Below, piece after piece: positions 27,894-38,788 of a DNA stretch of 64,000 bases. The stretch is from Roseovarius sp. THAF9. Its GTDB lineage: Bacteria; Pseudomonadota; Alphaproteobacteria; Rhodobacterales; Rhodobacteraceae. Positions within the stretch are counted from its first letter, which is position 1. Every line of letters starts with the position of its first letter. The position numbers were made by a program, and so were the translations under genes. Below the pieces are notes generated by a model. It searched no databases. It had not been told where the DNA came from and saw nothing but the letters and a program-made list of their open reading frames with translations. The stretch covers positions 464,001 through 528,000 of the forward strand of contig NZ_CP045404.1 of the NCBI RefSeq assembly GCF_009363715.1, read 5' to 3'.

Positions 27894-28238
27894 TCAGAAC
27901 GGCAGCTTCATACCTTCGGGCAGGCCCATGCCCTCGGTCAGCTTGCTCATCTCTTCCTGCGCCTTTTCGTTGGCCTTGGCCTGGGCGTCCTTGATGGCGG
28001 CGAGGATCAGGTCCTCGACCACTTCCTTGTCGTCGGAGTTGAAGATCGAGGGGTCGATGTCGAGGCTTTTGAGCTCGCCCTTGGCGGAGCAGACGGCCTT
28101 GACGAGACCGGCGCCGGATTCGCCGGTGACGGTGATGTTGTGCATCTCTTCCTGCAGGTCGGCCATCTTGGTCTGCATTTCCTGCGCGGCCTTCATCATT
28201 TTGCTCATGTCGCCAAGCTGGCCTAGTCCTTTGAACAT
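27894..28238 (-). CDS. YbaB/EbfC nucleoid-associated protein
   Basis: The 114-residue protein is the small DNA-binding YbaB/EbfC type: MFKGLGQLGDMSKMMKAAQE, then a beta sheet with ITVTGESGAGLVKAVCSAKGE and a helical end. It forms dimers that bind DNA like tweezers. ATG 28238 follows GGGAGAG. It leads the ybaB-traB/gumN-recR operon; dnaX, often next to ybaB in other bacteria, is at 40790-42565. Confidence 0.92.
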   Translation of the reverse strand: MFKGLGQLGDMSKMMKAAQEMQTKMADLQEEMHNITVTGESGAGLVKAVCSAKGELKSLDIDPSIFNSDDKEVVEDLILAAIKDAQAKANEKAQEEMSKLTEGMGLPEGMKLPF

Positions 28239-28388
28239 CTGTCTCTCCCGGGGTTTGAGGGGTGCTGAGACATAGATACGGGCCGTGGGGGGTGTCGGCA
28301 AGGGGAGGGTGCGTGATCGCCCGCACCCGCAGACAGAATACGCTGTGTCAGGGATGCTTTTCGCCCCTACGGCGCAGTGACCCTGGTG

Positions 28389-29390
28389 TTATAAGACCCT
28401 GGTCCCAAAGCGATCGCGATAGGCGGCCGGTGTCATGCCGCAATGTCGCTTGAAGACGCGGCGGAAAAAGGCCGCGTCTTCATAGCCGACTGCTGTGCTG
28501 ACCTGTTGAATCGAGGCGGCGCCTTCTTCGAGCATCCGGCGAGACGCTGCGATCCGCAGCATCTGATGGTACGTTCCGGGCCTAACATTCGTGGCCGCCT
28601 TGAAACGGCGCATCAGGGTGCGCCGGCTCATGCCCGCCCGTTCCGCGAGCTCTTCGACCGAGACGTCGCGTTGGAAGTTGGCGCTCAGGTGGTCCTCGAT
28701 CATGCGGATCCGGTCGTCCCCGTGGGGGCGGGCAAGTGGCAGGATGGCATATCCCGTCTGGTCTTGGCGCGGCATGTCGAGCAGCAACGCGCGTGAACAC
28801 TCGACCGCAACACGATGACCGCATAAGCGCTCGACCAGGTAGAGGCTGAGATCGGCGGCGGCGTTGACGCCGCCGCCACAGAAGATGCCGGCGTCCTCAG
28901 TGATCAGGAGGTCGGTGCGCCAGTCGACGGCAGGGTAGCGCGCCCGGAATGCATCGGCGACACCCCAGTATGTCGTCGCGCGCCGGCCATCGAGCAGACC
29001 GGCCTCGGCCAGGAACGCGACGCCGGAACAGACGCCCGCAACCAGGCAACCATCGTCGTAGCGCTCGATCAGCCATGGGACGAGCGCGGCGTGACGGGCC
29101 ATCCATTCCGATGGCACGGGGCCCGAGGCGGACGCGATCACAAGGTCCGCGGGGCCGGTTTCGTCGATGGCGCAATCGGGTGTGATCCGCAGGCCGTGGG
29201 CGGTTTCGATCGAGCGCCCGTCGATCGAGGCGGTCGTGACACGGAATCTGGGATCGGGATCTTTGCCGCGCAGTTCTTCGAACATGGTGCCGGCCGACGA
29301 GAAGATTTCAATCGGACTGACGGCGGTGGACGCGTGCCCTTCGTTGACGAGCACGACGACAACATGCAGCTTGTCGCGGCTTCGAGCCAT
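28389..29390 (-). CDS. GlxA-type transcriptional regulator (DJ-1/PfpI + AraC HTH)
   Basis: The 333-residue protein has an N-terminal DJ-1/PfpI-like domain (about 8-180; the nucleophile-elbow-like AGVCSGVAFLAEAGLL is visible) and a C-terminal AraC/XylS DNA-binding domain (about 230-325; LAERAGMSRRTLMRRFKAAT and VGYEDAAFFRRVFKRHCGMT). Such proteins sense small nitrogen or amine compounds and activate nearby genes. GGGAGG lies 4 bp before ATG 29390. It is divergent from a DUF4242 gene, with overlapping palindromes in between. Confidence 0.9.
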   Translation of the reverse strand: MARSRDKLHVVVVLVNEGHASTAVSPIEIFSSAGTMFEELRGKDPDPRFRVTTASIDGRSIETAHGLRITPDCAIDETGPADLVIASASGPVPSEWMARHAALVPWLIERYDDGCLVAGVCSGVAFLAEAGLLDGRRATTYWGVADAFRARYPAVDWRTDLLITEDAGIFCGGGVNAAADLSLYLVERLCGHRVAVECSRALLLDMPRQDQTGYAILPLARPHGDDRIRMIEDHLSANFQRDVSVEELAERAGMSRRTLMRRFKAATNVRPGTYHQMLRIAASRRMLEEGAASIQQVSTAVGYEDAAFFRRVFKRHCGMTPAAYRDRFGTRVL

Positions 29391-29406
29391 GTGACCTCCC
29401 GCTTGG

Positions 29407-29435
29407 AACCATGGTTTCGCGAATCCGGCGCGAAA
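29407..29435. promoter_or_regulatory. Overlapping palindromes between GlxA-type regulator and DUF4242 gene
   Basis: AACCATGGTT (29407-29416) overlaps TTTCGCG-N7-CGCGAAA (29415-29435). Both lie within 45 bp of the regulator start in the 164-bp divergent region and are candidate operators for the regulator; the assignment rests on symmetry and location. Confidence 0.4.
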
Positions 29436-29554
29436 TCCACCCGGTATCAGGAAATTGGCACGATCGCCCTTGGTGTTTGGCGGGATCGCTTGGTGCGTCG
29501 GGCGGCCGTGAGATGCGACGCTTGGGGGAGCAGTTACAGCGAAGGAGGTACGAC

Positions 29555-29851
29555 ATGGAACTCTACATGATCCGCCGCCGCGGCATCTGGTCCAACGAAG
29601 AGGAGCTTGCGGCGACAAACGTGAAATCCGTTGAAGCCGGCGAGGCGATGGCCGGCCGGCTGCGCTGGATCCGCAGCTATGCCGTGACCGAAGCGGACGG
29701 GCGTATCGGCTCGGTCTGTTTCTACGAGGCCGAGAGCCCCGACGCGATCCGTGAACATGGCGAGCGTATCGGCGCGCCAAGTGAGGAGATCCAACCGGTT
29801 CGCGGCGCGGCAGTGAAACAGCCCGATCCTCAGCCGGTGGTGTATGGGTGA
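29555..29851 (+). CDS. DUF4242 (nickel-binding-like) small protein
   Basis: The 98-residue protein fits the DUF4242/SCO4226-like ferredoxin-fold family: [12 protein letters not shown] at the start, [30 protein letters not shown] in the core (quoted part: [20 protein letters not shown]), then [15 protein letters not shown]. Related proteins bind nickel or act as small-molecule sensors. GGAGG sits 7 bp before ATG 29555, one of the best ribosome binding sites in this window; the longer frame has no such site. Divergent control by the GlxA-type regulator is likely. Confidence 0.75.
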   Translation: MELYMIRRRGIWSNEEELAATNVKSVEAGEAMAGRLRWIRSYAVTEADGRIGSVCFYEAESPDAIREHGERIGAPSEEIQPVRGAAVKQPDPQPVVYG

Positions 29852-29911
29852 TCGTGCGACTGACACTGTGCCTTGGTGGAGAACAGCCTTGGCGGGTTTC
29901 GACGTGAAACC

Positions 29912-29943
29912 AAAAAAGGGCGGGGAAAAAACCCCGCCCTTTG
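29912..29943. terminator. Bidirectional terminator between DUF4242 gene and acnA
   Basis: AAAGGGCGGGG and CCCCGCCCTTT form an 11-bp stem around an A-rich loop. T-runs occur on the minus strand (for acnA) and a weaker one on the plus strand (TTTGTTT). It lies between the two convergent stops. Confidence 0.85.
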
Positions 29944-29963
29944 TTTGTGGTGACCGGTGTTCT

Positions 29964-32753
<2,790 letters not shown>

Positions 32754-32836
32754 TGTTGGATATCCTTTCACGTATGAAGGCAGGATTGTCTGGCTTGCTT
32801 CTGACCCAATCCGGAGAGTCGTTCAAGAGGGCGATG

Positions 32837-32857
32837 GCAATAATTGTATACTATTGC
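32837..32857. promoter_or_regulatory. AT-rich inverted repeat and candidate promoter of acnA / DUF1223 gene
   Basis: GCAATA (32837-32842) and TATTGC (32852-32857) are separated by nine bases containing TATAC-type -10 sequences on both strands (TATACT on plus, TACAAT on minus). It lies in the 221-bp divergent region. No consensus -35 is obvious, so the call is tentative. Confidence 0.35.
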
Positions 32858-32974
32858 ACACAATTGATGAATGTTACAGTTTTCACGCGACTCTCTCGAA
32901 ACCTTGATTGGCAGTTTCATGCCGTGGTGAATAATCAGAAGCGACGTCACGAACAAACAGGTAGAGCGCCAGGC

Positions 32975-33688
32975 ATGAAATTCAGCGGACTGATCACGGG
33001 GCTTGCGGCTGTTGTGCTGTTTTTCTCGGCGCCAGCGATGGCGCAGGAGGCGGACCGCCCCGTGGTGGTGGAGTTGTTCACCAGCCAGGGCTGTTCGTCC
33101 TGCCCGGCGGCGGACAAGTTCCTGCACAAGCTGGCGGGGCATGAGGGCGTGATCGCGCTGTCGCTGCACGTGGATTACTGGGACTACATCGGCTGGAAGG
33201 ACAGTTTCGCCAGCCCTGCGCATACCAAGCGCCAGCGGGCCTATGCCAAGGCGGCGGACCGGCGGGTGGTCTATACCCCGCAGATGGTGGTCAACGGGGC
33301 CGATGACGTTGTGGGCAACCGGGCGATGGACGTGGTGGACGTGATCGACCGGCATCGGCGGCTGCCGCGCACGGTGCACCTGGACCTGACGCGGCAGGGC
33401 GAGACGGTCGTGGTGGAGGCGGAAAGCCTGAAAGAGTTGGACGGACCTCTTACGGTGCAACTGGTGCGCTACAGGCCCGAAAGCACCGTGCATATCAAGC
33501 GCGGCGAGAACGCGGGCCGGACGATCAGCTATGCTAACGTGGTGACCGAGATGCTAAGCTTGGGCGAATGGGACGGGACCGTGCCCTTGCGCGTCGAAGC
33601 CGAGGCCGGGGGCGATGCACTGGTGGCGGTGCTGTTGCAGAACAAGGGCGGTGCGGGGCTGATCGAGGCGGCGGCCGTTCTGGAGTAG
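32975..33688 (+). CDS. DUF1223 exported thioredoxin-like protein
   Basis: The 237-residue protein has a signal peptide (MKFSGLITGLAAVVLFFSAP...AMA) and a thioredoxin-like DUF1223 domain with the redox-type motif C40-S-S-C43 in FTSQGCSSCPAAD, followed by HVDYWDYIGWKD and the TPQMVVNG segment. It is expected in the periplasm, but its partner is unknown. ATG 32975 is the first start giving a signal peptide; the open frame continues upstream through the acnA promoter and is not believable. Confidence 0.88.
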   Translation: MKFSGLITGLAAVVLFFSAPAMAQEADRPVVVELFTSQGCSSCPAADKFLHKLAGHEGVIALSLHVDYWDYIGWKDSFASPAHTKRQRAYAKAADRRVVYTPQMVVNGADDVVGNRAMDVVDVIDRHRRLPRTVHLDLTRQGETVVVEAESLKELDGPLTVQLVRYRPESTVHIKRGENAGRTISYANVVTEMLSLGEWDGTVPLRVEAEAGGDALVAVLLQNKGGAGLIEAAAVLE

Positions 33689-33699
33689 CTTTGGGGCGT

Positions 33700-33722
33700 G
33701 GTGGGTTTGAAACCCACCCTAC
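33700..33722. repeat. Hairpin repeat family 1, copy 2
   Basis: GGTGGGTTT pairs with AAACCCACC around one central base, followed by CTAC. It sits 12 bp after the DUF1223 stop and before the convergent HAD gene end, so it may terminate both transcripts. Confidence 0.75.
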
Positions 33723-33758
33723 ATATGCGGTTTATCAGGAACTAATGTCCCGCGGTTG

Positions 33759-34460
33759 TCAGCCGATCTCTTCTACCAGCGCAGGCAACTCTCCCAAATC
33801 CTTCACTTTTCGGAACCGCGTGGCGTCTTCGGGCGCGTCGTCCACCTCGTATCCCCAAGTGAGATCGTGGGGGACGTGCACGCCCCAGCCGCCGGCGGTG
33901 ATGACCGGGTTCACGTCCGAGCGCAGGGAATTGCCGGCCATCAGCGCGTGAGACGCGCCGTCGCCGTGGCGGTCGAAGATGCGGGTGTAGACCTCGGGCG
34001 TCTTGTCCGAGACGATCTCGACCGCGTCGAATAGATCGCCCAGACCGGACTGGGCCAGCTTGCGCTCCTGGTCCAGAAGGTCGCCTTTGGTGACGAGCAG
34101 CACGCGGTGGGTGCCCGCCACCGCCTCGACCGCATCGCGGGCGTGGGGCAGAAGCTCGATGGGGTGTTCCAGCATCTCGCGCCCCGCCGCGATCAGTTCG
34201 GAGATCACGGAGGCGGGAACTCGACCGTCGGTGACGTCTATGGCGGTTTCGATCATCGACAGGGTGAAGCCCTTGATGCCGAATCCGTAATGCCCGAGGT
34301 TGCGCTTTTCGGCGGCCAGAAGATGCTCGGCCAGGTGGTGCCCGTCGACGTAATCGCGCAGGAGATCGGCGAATCTGTCCTGGGTCAGCTTGAAGAACCG
34401 TTCGTTGTGCCAGAGCGTGTCATCGGCATCGAATGCGATTGTCGTGAGATTTTGCGACAT
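33759..34460 (-). CDS. HAD-superfamily hydrolase
   Basis: The 233-residue protein shows the HAD phosphatase motifs: motif [10 protein letters not shown] near residue 10, motif II LLVTKGD, the Lys of motif III in VSDKTPEVY and motif IV in [13 protein letters not shown] helical cap lies between motifs I and II (residues about 20-90), as in class C1 enzymes. The phosphate-ester substrate cannot be predicted. It is divergent from clpS. Confidence 0.88.
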   Translation of the reverse strand: MSQNLTTIAFDADDTLWHNERFFKLTQDRFADLLRDYVDGHHLAEHLLAAEKRNLGHYGFGIKGFTLSMIETAIDVTDGRVPASVISELIAAGREMLEHPIELLPHARDAVEAVAGTHRVLLVTKGDLLDQERKLAQSGLGDLFDAVEIVSDKTPEVYTRIFDRHGDGASHALMAGNSLRSDVNPVITAGGWGVHVPHDLTWGYEVDDAPEDATRFRKVKDLGELPALVEEIG

Positions 34461-34553
34461 TGCGACCCTTGTCCCGGATGCGCCCCCTTTTCAGACGCAA
34501 CCGGGAAGTTATATAAAACGCTCACGAAACGCCACACGCGCAACCGAGGATCG

Positions 34554-34892
34554 ATGCAGCATCAGGTGATCATGTCGGGCAAGGACGATGACGGCGACGG
34601 CGATGCCGCCGTGGTCGTCGATACCAAGCCCAAGACCAAGCGGCCGCCGCTTTACAAGGTGTTGCTGCTGAACGACGATTACACCCCGATGGAATTCGTC
34701 GTGGCGGTGCTGGAGCGGTTTTTCGGCATGAACCACGCGCAGGCGTTCGAGATCATGCTGACCGTGCACAAGAAGGGTGTCGCGGTGGTCGGCGTGTTCA
34801 GCCACGAGATCGCGGAAACCAAGGTGGGGCAGGTGATGGATTTCGCCCGGCGCCACCAGCATCCGCTGCAATGCACCATGGAAAAAGAATAG
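34554..34892 (+). CDS. clpS: ATP-dependent Clp protease adaptor ClpS
   Basis: ClpS delivers N-degron substrates to ClpAP. The 112-residue protein has a flexible acidic N-terminus and the ClpS core [17 protein letters not shown], with the N-terminal-residue pocket (Asn-Asp-Asp) and the C-terminal [21 protein letters not shown] 34554 (GAGGA upstream) is used; ATG 34572 (AGGTGAT upstream) would shorten it by six residues and is also possible. clpA is not in this window. The next gene begins 1 bp after the stop. Confidence 0.95.
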   Translation: MQHQVIMSGKDDDGDGDAAVVVDTKPKTKRPPLYKVLLLNDDYTPMEFVVAVLERFFGMNHAQAFEIMLTVHKKGVAVVGVFSHEIAETKVGQVMDFARRHQHPLQCTMEKE

Positions 34893-34893
34893 G

Positions 34894-35895
34894 GTGAGCA
34901 CGGCATCGCGCCTGTCGCTGGCCGTGGAAGATGGCACTGTCGCGTGGCCCGAGGGCGCGCGGGTGGCCGTGTTCGCGCCGCGCACCGGGGCGGACCTGTC
35001 GGCGCTGCCCAAGGACCGCACGCAGATCATCACCCGGTTCCGGCCCGACTGGGAGGCGTTTCAGGCGGCCGGCTGGGACTGTGTGCTGGCGCCCGAGGGC
35101 CGGTACGGCGCGGCGCTGGTTTTTGCCACGCGGGCCAAGGCGCTGTGCCAGGGGCTGATTGCAGAGGCCGCAAGTGTCAGCGACGGGATCGTGGTGGTCG
35201 ACGGGGCCAAGACGGACGGGGTCGAATCGATCCTGAAAGCCTGCCGGGGTCGGGCGAAGGTGTCGGCGCCGCTGTCGAAGGCGCATGGCAAGCTGTTCAC
35301 CATCGAGGCGGGGGCGGATTTTTCCGACTGGGCGCTGGCGGAGCACATGACGGTGGAGGATACCGGCAAAACCTTCGTCACCGCGCCGGGCGTTTTCTCG
35401 GCGGACGGGGTGGATCCGGCCTCGCGCCTTTTGGCCGAGGCCCTGCCCGAGAAATTGGGCGCGCAGGTGGTCGATCTGGGCGCGGGCTGGGGGTACCTGG
35501 CGCATCACGTGCTGCGCCGCGAAAGCGTGCAGGCGCTGCACCTTGTCGAGGCGGATCATGTCGCGCTGGACTGTGCGCGCCAGAACGTGAGCGACGCACG
35601 CGCCGCGTTTCACTGGGCCGACGCGCTGAACTGGGCTGCGCCGGGGCCGGTGGATGCGGTGGTGATGAACCCGCCGTTTCATATCGGACGGTCGAGCGAC
35701 CCGGGTCTTGGACGCGCCTTCATCCGGGCTGCGGCGCGGATGCTGAGCCCGCGTGGGCAGCTGTTCATGGTCGCAAACCGGCACCTGCCCTATGAGGGCG
35801 ATCTTTCGGCGACGTTTGCCGATGTGCGCGAGATCGGCGGCGACAACCGGTTCAAGATCGTGCAGGCGGCAAGACCGGCTCGCACCCGCGGCTGA
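34894..35895 (+). CDS. RsmC-like class I SAM methyltransferase
   Basis: The 333-residue protein has a degenerate N-terminal methyltransferase-like half (about 1-160) and a C-terminal catalytic half with the SAM-binding glycine motif VVDLGAGWGYLAHHVL and the NPPFH motif that marks N2-guanine (RsmC/RlmG) or N6-adenine methyltransferases. The two-half architecture fits RsmC, which modifies 16S rRNA G1207. It starts with GTG at 34894, just after clpS, so the genes are probably co-transcribed. RlmG cannot be excluded. Confidence 0.82.
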   Translation: MSTASRLSLAVEDGTVAWPEGARVAVFAPRTGADLSALPKDRTQIITRFRPDWEAFQAAGWDCVLAPEGRYGAALVFATRAKALCQGLIAEAASVSDGIVVVDGAKTDGVESILKACRGRAKVSAPLSKAHGKLFTIEAGADFSDWALAEHMTVEDTGKTFVTAPGVFSADGVDPASRLLAEALPEKLGAQVVDLGAGWGYLAHHVLRRESVQALHLVEADHVALDCARQNVSDARAAFHWADALNWAAPGPVDAVVMNPPFHIGRSSDPGLGRAFIRAAARMLSPRGQLFMVANRHLPYEGDLSATFADVREIGGDNRFKIVQAARPARTRG

Positions 35896-35940
35896 GTTGC
35901 GCTAGACAGGGCCGACGGGCCATCAGGGAGAGATCGAGCC

Positions 35941-36741
35941 ATGTCCTTTTCGATACAGGGAAAGACGGTCATCGTAACCGGCGCGGCGAGCGGCGTAGGC
36001 CTCGCCATCGGGCGGCATTTCGTCGACAAGGGGGCGAACGTGATGTTCGCCGACATGAACGAAAAGCAGCTGAAGCACGAGCTTGGCGAGAACGAGGATG
36101 GCGCGAGCAAGCGCTGGTTCGCGGGGGATCTGCGGGAAAAGCTGACGCTGGCGAACCTGTTGTCGGCGACGATCGACGCATATGATGATGTGGATGTTCT
36201 GGTGAACGCGTGGCGGCAATTGCTACCGTCGGACCCGCTGAACCCCGACGACGACGCGGTGGAGCAATTGCTGAACCAGAATCTGATGACGGCGCTGCGG
36301 CTGAGCCAGCTGGTGGCGAAACGGATGATCAAGCAGGCGGAAGGACAGGAGGAAGGCCCGGTAGGCTCGATCGTGAACCTGTCGTCCATTGCCGGGCGGC
36401 GGACTCATCCCGACCTGCTGGGCTATTCCATCGCGTCGGCGGCGATGGATCAGATGACCCGCAGCCTGGCGGTGGCGCTGGCGCCGCACCGCATCCGGGT
36501 GAACGCGATTGCGTTCGGATCGGTCATGAGCGCGTCGTTGAAGGACACGCTGCGCGACAACAAGGACTTTCGCGAAGATATCGAGGCCCATACGCCATTG
36601 GGGCGGATCGCGGCGCCGAACGAGATGGCGGAAGCGGTGCAGTACCTATCATGCGACGGGTCGAGCTTCATGACCGGGCAGATCATGACGGTGGATGGCG
36701 GCCGGTCGCTGCTTGACCCGGTGTCGGCGCCCGCGCACTAA
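35941..36741 (+). CDS. SDR-fold protein lacking the catalytic lysine
   Basis: The 266-residue protein has the Rossmann motif TGAASGVG at 13-20 and NLSSIAG, as in short-chain dehydrogenases. At the active site Y162 is present but the residue four positions later, normally Lys, is Ser (YSIAS), and the LVNNAG motif is replaced by LVNAWRQ at 87-93. The DNA here is clean, with no frameshift, so the changes look evolved, and dehydrogenase activity is doubtful. It is 49 bp upstream of hemF on the same strand and may be a regulatory or binding protein for that operon. Confidence 0.8.
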   Translation: MSFSIQGKTVIVTGAASGVGLAIGRHFVDKGANVMFADMNEKQLKHELGENEDGASKRWFAGDLREKLTLANLLSATIDAYDDVDVLVNAWRQLLPSDPLNPDDDAVEQLLNQNLMTALRLSQLVAKRMIKQAEGQEEGPVGSIVNLSSIAGRRTHPDLLGYSIASAAMDQMTRSLAVALAPHRIRVNAIAFGSVMSASLKDTLRDNKDFREDIEAHTPLGRIAAPNEMAEAVQYLSCDGSSFMTGQIMTVDGGRSLLDPVSAPAH

Positions 36742-36790
36742 TAAACTCCGCTCGTCCGCCCGCAAGGGCGGCCTCGCTGAAGGAAGCACC

Positions 36791-37678
36791 ATGACAGACA
36801 TGAACGAACAGAAATCCCGCGCGGCGTCGTGGTTTCACCAGTTGCGCGACGAGATCGTCGCGGCCTTCGAAGCGCTGGAAGACAGCCATGTGAGCGGTCC
36901 GCTGTCGGACGCGGCGCCGGGGCGGTTCGAGGTGAAGCCCACCAAGCGCACCAGCGACGATGGCTCGGACGCGGGCGGCGGGTTGATGAGCGTGATGCGC
37001 GGCGGACGCGTGTTCGAGAAGGTGGGCGTGAACGTCTCGGAAGTGTTCGGCCAGCTGGGAGAGCAGGCGCAAAAGGCGATGGCGGCGCGGGGCGTGCCGG
37101 GGATGGAGGACGACCCCAGCTTCTGGGCGAGCGGAATCAGCTTGGTGGCGCATATGCAGAACCCGCACGTGCCAGCAGTGCACATGAACACGCGGATGTT
37201 CTGGACGCCGCATGCATGGTGGTTTGGGGGCGGATCGGACCTGAACCCCTGCATCGAGTATGACGAGGACACCGCCCATTTCCACGACCAGCAGAAGGCG
37301 CATCTGGATCCGCATGGGGAAGAGATCTACCCGGCGCTGAAGGCCTGGGCGGACGAGTATTTCTATATCCCGCACCGCCACCGGGCACGTGGCGTGGGCG
37401 GCATTTTCATGGATGATCGCAATACCGGCGACTGGGAGGTGGATTTCGCCCTGACGCAGGATATCGGCCGGGCCTTCCTGAAAGCCTACTTACCGCTGGT
37501 GGAAAAGCGCCGCGCACAGGAATGGAGCGACGCCGACAAGGAGACACAGCTGGTGCATCGCGGGCTTTATGCGGAATACAACCTTGTTTACGACCGCGGC
37601 ACCAAGTTCGGCCTCGCGACGGGGCATGATGCAGATGCGGTGCTGATGAGCTTGCCGCCGCTCGCGAAGTGGACCTGA
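36791..37678 (+). CDS. hemF: Oxygen-dependent coproporphyrinogen III oxidase
   Basis: HemF decarboxylates coproporphyrinogen III to protoporphyrinogen IX with O2 in haem and bacteriochlorophyll synthesis. The 295-residue protein has the family segments VHMNTRMFWTP, WWFGGGSDLNPCIEYDEDTAHFH (quoted part: FGGGSDLNP), HRHRARGVGGIFMDD and EYNLVYDRGTKFGL. ATG 36791 (AGGA upstream) gives the family length. It follows the degenerate SDR gene. Aerobic metabolism is implied; hemN is not in this window. Confidence 0.96.
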   Translation: MTDMNEQKSRAASWFHQLRDEIVAAFEALEDSHVSGPLSDAAPGRFEVKPTKRTSDDGSDAGGGLMSVMRGGRVFEKVGVNVSEVFGQLGEQAQKAMAARGVPGMEDDPSFWASGISLVAHMQNPHVPAVHMNTRMFWTPHAWWFGGGSDLNPCIEYDEDTAHFHDQQKAHLDPHGEEIYPALKAWADEYFYIPHRHRARGVGGIFMDDRNTGDWEVDFALTQDIGRAFLKAYLPLVEKRRAQEWSDADKETQLVHRGLYAEYNLVYDRGTKFGLATGHDADAVLMSLPPLAKWT

Positions 37679-37696
37679 GAGCGAAAAGAGTTTCAT

Positions 37697-37730
37697 GCCT
37701 CCGGCGGGAGTATTTCGGGAACAGTGAAAC
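37697..37730 (+). repeat. Dispersed intergenic repeat family 2, copy 3
   Basis: GCCTCCGGCGGGAGTATTTC followed by GGGAACAGTGAAAC is the clearest copy of the family also found at 21456 and 4436. It lies 18 bp after the hemF stop. Confidence 0.65.
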
Positions 37731-37770
37731 TGTGATCGGCTTCGCTGTTCGACCAATACTCCGGGGTGCT

Positions 37771-37788
37771 CGAGGGGCTGGCCCCTCG
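37771..37788. terminator. GC hairpin between convergent hemF and acyltransferase
   Basis: CGAGGGGC and GCCCCTCG form a perfect 8-bp stem with a two-base loop. No T-run follows. It lies midway in the 146-bp convergent gap and may help end both transcripts. Confidence 0.45.
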
Positions 37789-37824
37789 ACGGAAAATAGA
37801 GCGCGGCGCAGCCGCACCGTTGGA

Positions 37825-38757
37825 TCACGCTTTCTCTTCTAGTTCGCGCAGGTAGTCGGCGCCGCGATCGGCCAGCGGGCCGGTGCCGTCTTTCCAGCGG
37901 CGGTGAATCCAGAACCATTGTTCCATGTTGTCGCGCACGGCCGCTTCCAGCCGAGCGTTGAATTCGCGCGTCATGGTGACAGGGTCGGAATGTTCGATGG
38001 GCGTCTCGGTGTGGATTGTGAAGTGGATGCCATCGGCGTCGCGCAAGCCCCACACGGGCACGAGCAAGGCGTCAAATTTCAGCGCCATTTCGGCGGTGGC
38101 GAGGGACGTCAACGCGGGCTTGCCGAAGAAATCGAGCGGCACGCCGTCATGGGCGTTGAGATCATTCAGGATCGCCAGTACGCCGCCGGAGCGCAGGTGC
38201 TTGACCATCTGCATCATGCCCTTGCGCCCTTGTTCGAACATCGGCTCGGAAAGGGCGGCCATGGCGCGGACGTAATGCGCATTGAAGGGCCGGTTGGCCA
38301 TGGGGCGATAGAAGACGCCCATGTTGAAGCCCTGTTCCATCATCGCCATGCGCGCGGCGTTGAAGCTGCCGAAATGCCCCGTGACGAAGATGACCGGGCG
38401 GCCCGCGTCACGCGCCGCGCGCACATCCGGAAGGCCGGGGCCGACCACCGGGGACTTGCGGGCGTGATCGGGAAACTCGGGTGAGTAGAGCTCCATCATG
38501 TTGCGCCCGGCATTGTCGGGCACGCGGCGGGCCAGCGCCTCTATCTCGGCCTGCGACAGGTCGGGGCGGACAAGCGCGAGGTTTTCGCGCACGCGCTTGC
38601 GATAACCGGCGAGGGGCGCCAGCACGCGCGTGGTCAGCCAGGCCGCGAAGGGGATGCGCCAGCGGTAGGGCAAAAGGCGGGCCATGCGGATGGGCGCGAC
38701 GAGGGCGGCGCCGGTCAGGCGTTCGCCGAAGGGGATCTTTTCAGGCTCGCTGCTCAT
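37825..38757 (-). CDS. LpxL-like lysophospholipid/lauroyl acyltransferase
   Basis: The 310-residue inner-membrane-associated protein belongs to the LpxL/HtrB lauroyl acyltransferase family: the block TGHFGSFNAARMAM at 126-140 is the position of the HX4(D/E) catalytic site, and later segments (YRPMANRPFNAHYV, LDFFGKPALTSLATAEMA) are the acyl-substrate regions. H128 is present, but the paired acidic residue is Asn (N133), which is unusual. It may still transfer acyl groups to lipid A or to ornithine- or phospholipids. Gene is single, convergent with hemF. Confidence 0.8.
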   Translation of the reverse strand: MSSEPEKIPFGERLTGAALVAPIRMARLLPYRWRIPFAAWLTTRVLAPLAGYRKRVRENLALVRPDLSQAEIEALARRVPDNAGRNMMELYSPEFPDHARKSPVVGPGLPDVRAARDAGRPVIFVTGHFGSFNAARMAMMEQGFNMGVFYRPMANRPFNAHYVRAMAALSEPMFEQGRKGMMQMVKHLRSGGVLAILNDLNAHDGVPLDFFGKPALTSLATAEMALKFDALLVPVWGLRDADGIHFTIHTETPIEHSDPVTMTREFNARLEAAVRDNMEQWFWIHRRWKDGTGPLADRGADYLRELEEKA

Positions 38758-38788
38758 GGGCCGGGGATACGCCGGGCGCGGGTCTGCC

